Part shown: positions 55,885 through 64,000 of the stretch, piece by piece
Layout: each line of letters opens with the position of its first letter
How positions within the stretch are numbered: the first letter of the stretch is position 1
Notes under the pieces: generated by a model
What the model was told of the DNA's origin: nothing
The model's database searches: none
What the model saw: only the letters and a program-made list of their open reading frames with translations
Program-made: the position numbers and the translations under genes
DNA from: Cristatella mucedo
Lineage: Eukaryota > Bryozoa > Phylactolaemata > Cristatellidae
Reading direction: 5' to 3'
NCBI GenBank assembly: GCA_009760855.2
Contig: WPIO01000005.1
Coordinates: 3,558,501 to 3,622,500 of the forward strand
Length of the DNA stretch: 64,000 nucleotides

Positions 55885-57590
55885 TTAAAGAGTGATGGTT
55901 CAGCATCTGGTAAATTTGATAAGATCGGCAAATCTTGCAAGAAAGTTCGAATCTGGTTTGAGGATTAATAATTCCGCAGAAAATGCTCTGCTACTGTTTG
56001 AGAATTGCGTTCTGAACAATGCTAGTATGGGTAAGTTTTCTCATCTAGTTTTTTCCTCGGCAGGATTTTTAAATTGAAAATCAAATAAAAAATACTAGCT
56101 GACGAAACAGCCTCTTTTGTATAGCGAAAGCAGAACCTTTAAAGCTATCCCCACCGCTTGCAGCGGCGATAAATAATCGCCCACCACAGGATTCGACCCC
56201 ACAACCTAGGGACCGAGATCGTGAAAAACAGCCGCCTTACCCAGTGTGCCGTCGTGGCTCACCAAGATCCTTTCGAGGTGCTTCGCAAGGTAACGCCTAG
56301 GTAACTGGCCCAGTGCTAACCTGGTGTACGTTCTAGTCTAGTGAGAGGTGCTAATGTGTAAACGTGCATGTCGGTCATCCGGCGAGCCTTTCAAGTATTG
56401 GCTCCCTCAAGGTTTGATATTATTTGATGTGCCTGTTATTTTTATCATATTTTTGATGCTCTCCCTCTCGCCAAGTGCATCGCCAAGCGCAGCCAAGGCT
56501 TTCATTTCTATGCAGATGACACTCAACTCTATCTATGCTTCGACTCTAATGTGCCTAATTTCGCATTCAACGAACTTAACTCATTTCGGCCGGTATCGGC
56601 AACTGATAGACTGAATACACTGCCTTGCCGAAATTCAATCTTGGATGTCGGAAAATATCTTGAAACTAAATGACGATAGAACTGAGCAGCTGCTCATAGG
56701 ACACCCTAAGCGTTTGGCTGGATTAGATGGCTTTGCACTTCTAATAGATGATGCTGTTGTGTGACCATCATCACGTACTCAAAATTTAGGTGTCGTTTTT
56801 GATAGCTGCCTAAATTTTCTGAAGTTTCATTCAGAAGATTGCTTCTAAAGCTTGCCATCACGTCCGATCCCTCTCTAAGATTAGGAGCTGTCTTCCACAG
56901 TGGCTTGTAAAATATTTTAACTAGCTCCTTAGTACTGTCTCAGCTTGATTATTGTAATTCCTTTTTGCCTGGGCTACCAAAGAAAACAACTAGGCCACTA
57001 CAGCTGACTATGAATATGGCTGCAAGGCTAGTTTGCAAGTCCCAGTGGTTTGACTCCTTTGCTAAAAGAGCTAAGATGGATGCCGGTTGAGCAACGGATG
57101 CAGAGCAAAGTTCTTACGCTGACTCACAAGGCCCGCCACGGCTTGGCTCCTTCGTACCTAGCTGAACTGCTGCTTCAGTTTCAGCCTCATCGTGCCCTCA
57201 GGTCCTGTATGGACAAGGAATTGGCTGTTCTATTCCTCCGCCTAAAGACAGTTGGTGACAGAAGCTTTAGCTCTGCAGGTTCTAGACTGTGGAACTCGCT
57301 TCCACAATTCTTACGCAACGACAACTACTCTCCTACTGCCGACTATGGCACATCCTTTTCAGCGGTCCTGAGCTTCTACTTCCATGCTACTCACTACCTC
57401 AACTGCTCTCATGACTCTGCTACGCTTCCCACTTTCTCTGTGTTGCGTGAGGCGAAGTCTGTTGGCTACCGAATGTGTACCGAAAGCCGTTTAGGGTGTG
57501 AGTGCGCTATACAAAACTCTCCTGCGTAACACCCACATGGTCTTCGTATCTTTGTGAAGATGCAGACGGAGATACGTTACATCGGCGGAA
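55885..57590 (+). mobile_element. LINE-B, longest copy, interrupted by a SINE
   Basis: It begins with the RT N-terminal part (LVNLIRSANLARKFESGLRI, aligned to LNSYIETSHLASKFQSGFRA of LINE-A), is interrupted at 56085-56262 by SINE-A, and resumes with FKYWLPQGLILF (the GVPQGSVL box), FHFYADDTQLY-like codons around 56503 and the C-terminus (LLKELRWMPVEQRMQSKVLT…) to the stop at 57529 and the 3' UTR. Many frameshifts. Confidence 0.92.
56085..56262 (-). mobile_element. SINE-A copy 4, nested in LINE-B
   Basis: The minus strand reads CACACTGGGTAAGGCGGCTG, B box GGGGTCGAATCCTGTGG, GCTGCAAGCGGTGGGGATAG and CGCTATACAAAAGAGGCTG, ending in a T-rich tail. It lies between LINE-B RT segments that are contiguous in the LINE-A homologue, so it inserted after the LINE. 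Confidence 0.92.
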
Positions 57591-57879
57591 TTTGCATTCG
57601 GATGCCCACTAACTTCCAGAGGCTTGCAGACATTAATTATAGTCTACTTCTGAAAGGGCAAGCCTCGTGTCTTTCTCAAGTAGCAAGACTTCACTCTGAA
57701 GATTGCTTCATCTAGCATCACTCCATTGACATTTTTCCATAACCTGGTATGCTAATCCACATTAACTAGTCATTTGATGAGCACAGCCTGCATCTACGGT
57801 TAAGTCGGCCTACGTTTAGCAGAGAAACATCGCTAAAATCAGGGCCTTCTTAAATCAGACGACAGCCAAACTAGTTCAC

Positions 57880-58320
57880 GCTTTTTCACATTGCATCTAG
57901 ATTACTTCAACGCCTGGTATTATGCTATTGTTCTATTGAAACTCATGCCAAAATTAGCAGTCTGGTCTGTGGTCATCGGCGTAGCTGCCACATATCACCT
58001 CTTCTGTCCGAACTTCACTGCCTCTGAATCAAGCTTTAAATCAACGGCAAGATTCTCCGTCTGCCAGGTCGCTTTAATCACTTGCACCTATTCTACTACC
58101 TTGCTCTCCAGTGTGCTCTCTTACAACTAGCTCCACAGCTTTCAGTCGCCTACCCAGTCCTGGCACTTAATTACGATATTTTGGTGAATGGGCCTTTAGT
58201 TTCCATACGCCGAAAGTCTGGAACTCACTTTGGGATTCTGTCTCCAAAGACGTTGACTGTGCATGATCTATTTCTTAGCTAAAGACTCACCTGTTTCAAT
58301 CAGCATTACATTATCCCCAG
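57880..58320 (+). mobile_element. Very degenerate LINE C-terminal fragment
   Basis: The plus-strand translation retains scattered matches: VVIGVAATYHLFCPNFT (for VVSVAVATSHHFSPTCT) and RRKSGTHFGILSP (for PKAWNSLPTCVRTSP). Confidence 0.55.
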
Positions 58321-59345
58321 TGAAATTTTAATTCTCTCTGCGTGATTTTCGTGCTAGTAGATAGTATTGCCTTCCTGGCTGATTTAGCCTCCGCAATTTA
58401 GTTCAGCTCTCCGTTGCTCAATCAAAAGCGGTATTAACGCTAGTCCAATACAGCAGTAGAAATAACTTGCAAACAAACGCTCTGCAATACAGCTGGCGCA
58501 CGAAAAGAAACTGGCATCTGAAAACACTAGCGTAGAGCTGACAAATACAAATTTCTTAAAGTTTTAAAATATATTCTACTCATGAAATTACGCTTTCGGA
58601 GCCTGCTGAGAGGTCTGAGTCAGGATGTCACGAATGGCGCCTACGACTCTTATCTTCCGACGGCACTTCCAGCGCGATGCTGCTTTAAGCATGTACTGGT
58701 GTGCGCTTCATTCTGGTCGGAGCGTAGTACATTGCTTGCCATTGACACTTTGTTAAAATTGTTTTCTTGCCACGAATTGTAAGTTGCCAGGTAGAGATTT
58801 CATTTTCTTCGATGCTGTACGAAAGAATTTTCATTGTTCACGTAAGTAATTGTAAAGCGCAACGTTTGCCAATTTCTTGCTAATATATATGCTAAAATTA
58901 AAGTAAATAAAACTTTTGGCTCTTTACCCACGATGAAAATCTGATGTGGCTGGAGAATACTTGCGTATTTAATTTAATCACGATGCAATTATACTATACA
59001 CTCTTTATTCCAATCTCATCTGCTCTGGTTAAAAATTGCTGTTGAGCACCAAAAAGGTATGTACGATGGATACAATTTGTTGAATTTACAAAGATTGTGC
59101 AAGGTGGACTATTTGTGTGATATTTAATTGAATAATTGACGATATTAAATATAAGGAAATTAGCCATATACAGTTTACAAAGCAAATGACAATCCACAAG
59201 AGTTTATTCAAATAAGTGGTGTGCCAGTGGGATTGATTACTTGGGTGGCCCCATTTAACGACGTTTACAAAATCACCAGGATTTCTTCCAATAGTGTGCA
59301 ATTTAAGAGACAAGTCACTGCCCACAATGTTTTTAATCAGGCCAT
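58321..59345. other. Unannotated AT-rich stretch
   Basis: No repeat recognised. A 101-codon minus-strand frame (59391-59086) with a hydrophobic segment (LLWIVICFVNCIWLISLYLI) starts antisense to LINE-B sequence and is unsupported. Confidence 0.35.
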
Positions 59346-60085
59346 ATTTCGACTTCCTACTTAGCTGAACTGCTACACCAGTTTTAGCCACTCCGTGCCC
59401 TCAGTCCTCGATGAAAAATAGATTAATTAGCCTCTCAAGTTTTCTCCGATTAAAGACCGTTGGCGACAAATCTTTGCTCTGCAGGCTCTTGACTGTAGAA
59501 TTCAATTGCACAATTCTTATGCAATTACATCTACTATTATGCTGCCGAATTTAGCAGATCCTTTGCAGCCGTCCCGAGCTGCTATTACCATGGTACTCAT
59601 CACCTCTGTAGTTTGTTCTAGTCTGCACTGCAGAGAGCCAGCCGATGCCCAACACCAACAGTTTATTACCACGCACGGAGCCGAAGGGCGCACGGCTCCC
59701 TTCGGCCCCGTCTCCCACTCGACTCCCCGCCACCACTCATCCTCTTGAGTTGGTGGGAGGACAAAGCCGGCCTGTCCCTAGACCACAGCCACCAGCTGTT
59801 AGACCCTGGGGTGGTTTAGGGTACTACCGGCCTGCCTGCACCGGCAGTGTGCCGGCGAGCCCAGCCATACGAACCATGCAGAGAACCACCAACCACTACC
59901 TCAACTGCCCTCCTGACTCAGCTATGCTTCTCAATTTCTTTTTGTTGCGTGAGATGAAGTGTGTTGGCTACCAAATGTGTACCAAAAGTCGCTTAGGCTT
60001 TGAGTGTGCTATAGAAAAATCTACGTAACACTCACATAGTCTTTATGACTTTGTGGAGTTACAGATGGAGATACACACCCACTAA
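59346..60085 (+). mobile_element. LINE-B copy split by a 285-bp insertion
   Basis: LINE-B coding resumes on both sides of a foreign block: left part ends near CATGGTACTCATCACCTC (59605), right part starts near CCACTACCTCAACTGCCC (59893) and continues to REMKCVGYQMCTKSRLGFE and the 3' UTR. The insert is described separately. Confidence 0.88.
59606..59892 (-). mobile_element. Insertion in LINE-B, related to repeat D
   Basis: A GC-rich block of about 285 bp absent from other LINE-B copies. It contains CAACACCAACAGTTTATTAC, which resembles CAACACCAAAACCTTTATTC of repeat D (35173-35195). TTTATT is the complement of a polyadenylation signal, so the transcribed strand is probably minus. Flanks …CTCATCACCTC and CCAACCACTACCTC may be a decayed target duplication. 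Confidence 0.5.
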
Positions 60086-60454
60086 CCCAACTTTCAAACA
60101 CGCAGCGCATCGGCAGATCAGAAAGTCTTTGTGATTTCGTGTAGTTTCAGTTGGAGATACAATACATGACGTCACGACTTCCGTTTTCAATTAAGTTTTT
60201 GACGGGAGATGTAGTGACCTTAAAATTGCCACAGGTATAATGGAACTGGTTTCTTTCTATTTTGTTCCACCATTTCAATGTGATCTTGTGTATTGTATCA
60301 TTACGTAGCAAGTAATTAATCTACTAAGTTTTTCATCGATGCTGTGACTTCAATGAGTCCATGACGGCATGACGTGAGGGAAACTCACTATTTACGATCA
60401 ATAGCTATGCTAAGAAGTTGAATCCCACAGGCAAGTAACATGTCTGCACGAAAA
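60086..60454. other. Unannotated stretch
   Basis: Nothing recognised. Confidence 0.5.
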
Positions 60455-62190
60455 TAATAATAATAATAATAATATTGCACTTGATAAAGCGCCCTCAGAG
60501 AACTTAATCTCTTTCTAGGCGCTTTACATTTGCTGCAAAGTGATACGCAATAGAATAGTAAGTAAAATCATGCTTGAAAAACAAACAAAATGAATAACAT
60601 GGTTAGGGGTTACATGCACTGGGTCAGCATGCAAATGTGGTTAGTGGCAGCATGAACAGTGTCAGCACGCATAAGCACATCGAGGACGAATCACAAGGAC
60701 CCACTAAATGCTGTCCTAAATAGGTATGTTTTTAAGTTTCTTTTAAATGTGGTCAGGTCAGGGGATGTTCTGATGCAGGTCGGGAGGGAGTTCCAGGCTG
60801 TGGGAGCATACGAGCTAAATGCACGGTCTCCAAAGGATTTAAGGTTTGTACGAGGTATTTCTAGACTGTTGGATTCCGAAAAGCGAGTGGTACGATGCTT
60901 TGCCTGATGGGGTAGTATCTCTGAAAGATAGGCTGGAGCCATAGAATAAAGAGACCTATGAGTGAGGGACAAAACCTTGAAGTCAATCCGTTGCTTGACT
61001 GGTAGCCAGTGCAGGTCGGCGAGAAGTGGAGTAATGTGGCAACTGCGACGCTCACGACAGACAAGCCTAGCTGCAGAGTTTTGCACCAGCTGCAATCGCC
61101 TGATCGCACATGCTGGTAGGCCAGTAAGCAGTGAGTTTCAGAAGTCGAGACGAGATGTCACGAATGCATGGACCAACTTGGACGTGGTATCCTTATCTAA
61201 ACAAGCCCTAATTTTAGCAATGTTATGAAGCTGAAAATAGGCTGATTTGACTGTGGAGCTGATGTGGTCGTCTAACGAGAGGTCGCTTTGGAATATGACA
61301 CCTAGATTTCGAGCTGATGCAACTGGAGATATGCTGGCAGAGCCAATTTTGAAAGTCAGCCTTTCCAATTTCTGAATAACACTAGGTTTGCCCATAACTA
61401 GTAAGTTAGTTTTATCATCGTTTAGTTTTAGAAAATTTGCTGCCATCCATGATCGGATGTCATCAATGCATGCAGCAAGTGAGTTGAGAGAATTTGAGGT
61501 GCTCGAAGGCTGGGAGGGATCAAAGCAAAGGTACAACTGAGTGTCATCCGCATAGAAGTGAAAGCCTAGATTGTGCTTGGCAATCACATCAGCGAGAGGG
61601 AGAGTATAAACGGGTGAAAAGGACCGGACTTAGCACAGAGCCCTGAGGTACTCCATATTTTAGAGGTACTTCAGATGATCTTTGTCCATTCACGTCAACA
61701 CTCTGGAGTCTCCCACTGAGATAGGACCTGAACCACTGCAGAGCAGTGCCAGTGATGCCCAGGCGAGATGAGAGGCGCTCTAGAAGTACTTTGTGATCGA
61801 TGGTATCAAAAGCGTCCGAAAGATCGAGCAAAACAAGAAGAGACACTCTACCCATGTCTGCATTCCTAAGTAGGTCGTTGTATACCCGAAGCAATGCTGA
61901 CTCTGTGGAGTGATTAGCTCTAAAGCCAGACTGGAACTTACTAGCAAGGTGTGAGGTTTCGATATACGAGTTCAGCTGGTCTGCCACGACCCGTTCCAGT
62001 GTCTTTGATAGGAATGGTAGAAGGGAGACTGGGCGGTAGTTGCTTAAGTTCTCTTGGTCTAGTGTAGCTTTCTTGAGAAGTGGCCTGACTACAGCTTTTT
62101 TGAAAGGTGCTGGGACCTGACCTGAGGCTAATGACATATTAATGATGTTGGTTATGCATGGCAGCAGCAGATCAATGCAACGTAGGAATG
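60455..62190 (-). mobile_element. LINE-A, longest copy (RT domain to tail)
   Basis: The minus strand carries, from about 62137, the RT domain: VVRPLLKKATLDQENLSNYR, RPVSLLPFLSKTLERVVADQ, LLVLLDLSDAFDTIDH (one catalytic Asp region), KYGVPQGSVLSPVLFT and, after a one-base frame slip near 61588, GFHFYADDTQLYLCFDPSQP with the catalytic YADD, then NFLKLNDDKTNLLVMGKPSV. A second frame break lies near 61137 before the C-terminus. The 3' UTR, hairpin (60485-60535) and (AAT)n tail (60455-60473, plus strand) are complete. The endonuclease domain is missing, so it is 5'-truncated. RT motifs place it in the CR1/L2 part of the Jockey group. It cannot retrotranspose. Confidence 0.96.
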
Positions 62191-64000
62191 GTACGTGAGC
62201 AGGGAATATAGGCCAGCTTAATTTATTCTATGTAGAAAAGAGTAGAAAAAGTACGGTACAGGTGATCTTTCAAGCTTTTCCTATCCTTGAGTTTTATAAT
62301 CGGTATACCCTTCGTCCTGCAGGATATCTTCGTCGAGAAGGTAAATCACATCATCAGAGCATCGGACAATTACCATACGTGCGGCATGAAAATATTTCAG
62401 CTGCAACAATGTGACGTCATATTCACGCAACATTACAACAATTCCACAAAATTAAGATTGCAAGCTGAAGAGACGACAAACATGCTGTACGACGCCAGAG
62501 TCTGTCGTAAAAAGTGATACAAGCAGGAACTATTTGTGCGATTAATTTCATACACGACAGTTTTCTGCTACCGGACCATCTCCTGCCTGTCTCTTACTGT
62601 CGTTTCCAAGCGGGTACTTCATGCGAAATGCCTTATATCGTCTCACCAATGCAGCTTTGTATGCCATACATTCAGGTAGATAGTAATTCAGTTGGAGGGT
62701 AACCTGGATAGATTCCATGAGATATTTTAGCTGAACAAACATACAGGAGTATATTTTTTATACCTTGTAACCAATTTAGCAACGGTGAATCTCAAAAGGC
62801 AGACCGAACCATTTGCTTTACGACCAGTCGATTCAGCAACTGAATCACTGTCGCATCCATACGAAATTGACTAACACGCAAGTGCACACAGATCGAGGCA
62901 TTGCACTCAACAAGTTCCATGACAATGTAATCTCTGCAAAAGAAGCGACGCAAACATAATGATACACAAAAGAACCAGCTTCTCTAATCGGACATATATA
63001 GCACAAAAACGACAGATCGAAACAATAGAGAACACGAAATCGACAAGCAGTCTTTTCCTTTATCATAAAGCATGGGTGAATCACACGGTGCAATGTCGCT
63101 GCTCTGAACTTAAACAAGACAAGGTTCATCATCTGGCGAGCAGCAAGAGTTAGCGAAAGTCGCACTACAGTTGCAGTGAAGAAGGAATCAGCAGCACGAA
63201 CGCAAAGTACCAAATCAGGTTTTCCAGCATCGGTGCAGCAGTCCGCCACCTCAGCGGTTAGAATCGTAGCAGTCTCAAAGCAAATCTTACCAAGATCGCT
63301 GTACCCTAATCATGCCACTTCAGATAGACAGCATATTTGCTGGGAAAATATACAAATTTATAGATTTTTGTAATCGACGGTTCAAGCTGAAGTTGCACTT
63401 TTCCGAGTCTCGGGACATGCCGACGCGCGGAAAGCCACGCTGAGGCTGTTTTTCTGGCCTCTAATTTGCAGGCTTATATGACGCTGTATGCACTTGCTGC
63501 ATTTGCTTTTGTAATTAGCCCAGCGTCCGGCCACTTAAGTATGCCCCACCTGGGGCGGGTGGTTGGGCAGTTGACTGGGTGCAGCGTCCCGTCTTTCCGA
63601 TAGGAAACATTGCCCGTGCAGTCGGTTGCGTGGTAATATTTTTCCTCGGGCGTCAATGTTTATGGATGCAGCGCTGGCCTCGCTAATAGTTATCTAGCGC
63701 GGCCAAAGAAATTCAAGTGTTTTTTTGTTGTTGTTAGCTCAGTCGCTCGCACTGATCGACTTTTCGAGTTGTTCGATGCATCGCCCGTTTGAGCGCCGCA
63801 GCTTGAGAGAAGAGAGGAGCGAGCATTATTGCGCTCGGGCGCAATCCCAGCTGGCCGGCCGCTACTGCCTAGCTTTTGGGCAGCACGGTCGCTTCCACGG
63901 AGAGGACACTTTTTAGTCTTTTTTTTCGGCACCTGCTAGATTGTGCCGGAGGTAATCTACGTCCTGGCTAGCGCTGCCAGTCAGGGCAGCGGCCGGTGTC
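62191..64000. other. Right-end stretch without a supported gene
   Basis: No repeat recognised. 62323-62340 is an 18-base open block between a strong acceptor (CCCTTCGTCCTGCAG) and a strong donor (GTAAATC) that could be a micro-exon. A 134-codon minus-strand frame (63249-62845) and several shorter plus frames are open without family support. The last 600 bases are GC-richer. Confidence 0.3.

Overview
This is repeat-rich nuclear DNA from an animal, most likely an invertebrate. The evidence is GT-AG introns (one about 6 kb long), CR1/L2-type LINEs with a conserved 3' hairpin, tRNA-derived SINEs, a decayed Gypsy-type pol gene, LTR-like pieces, microsatellites and minisatellites, and no operons. 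I cannot name the species. Family assignments come from recognised protein motifs; repeat families (LINE-A, LINE-B, SINE-A, SINE-B, SINE-C, elements D, E, G) were defined here by comparing copies within the window.

The only host gene I can reconstruct with confidence is a plus-strand major-facilitator transporter of the MFSD4/NaGLT1 family. It has three coding exons (44430-44558, 45617-45908, 51936-53020), intron phases 0 and 1 that match, a 501-residue product and an AATAAA signal 129 bases after the stop. Its 6.0-kb second intron is packed with mobile elements: a MITE-like element, LTR-like sequence and several LINE-A pieces.

The left third (1 to about 23.7 kb) is a duplication complex. 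A parent locus at 15904-23690 has a direct partial copy at 1-3205 (copy A) and an inverted partial copy at 7445-9785 (copy B). All carry pieces of an unrecognised coiled-coil protein gene, broken in every copy. SINEs present in the parent but absent from the copies give empty-site comparisons. Around 14.4-18.5 kb lies a long inverted repeat with arms of about 1.14 kb. The middle (24-43 kb) holds LINE-B and SINE copies, a CpG-rich stretch, a 22-bp minisatellite of about 28 units, LTR-like pieces and Gypsy integrase remains. The right third (53-64 kb) holds a near-perfect 75-bp minisatellite just behind the transporter gene, nested LINE/SINE insertions and the longest LINE-A copy (60455-62190).

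Several minus-strand stretches (5880-6516, 4151-4474, 29240-31160) read like short exons but match no family I recognise, and are reported with low confidence. The candidates for something new are the multi-copy coiled-coil locus, the SINE/LINE system sharing a 3' tail, the MITE whose termini are built from short repeats, and the unidentified minus-strand exons.
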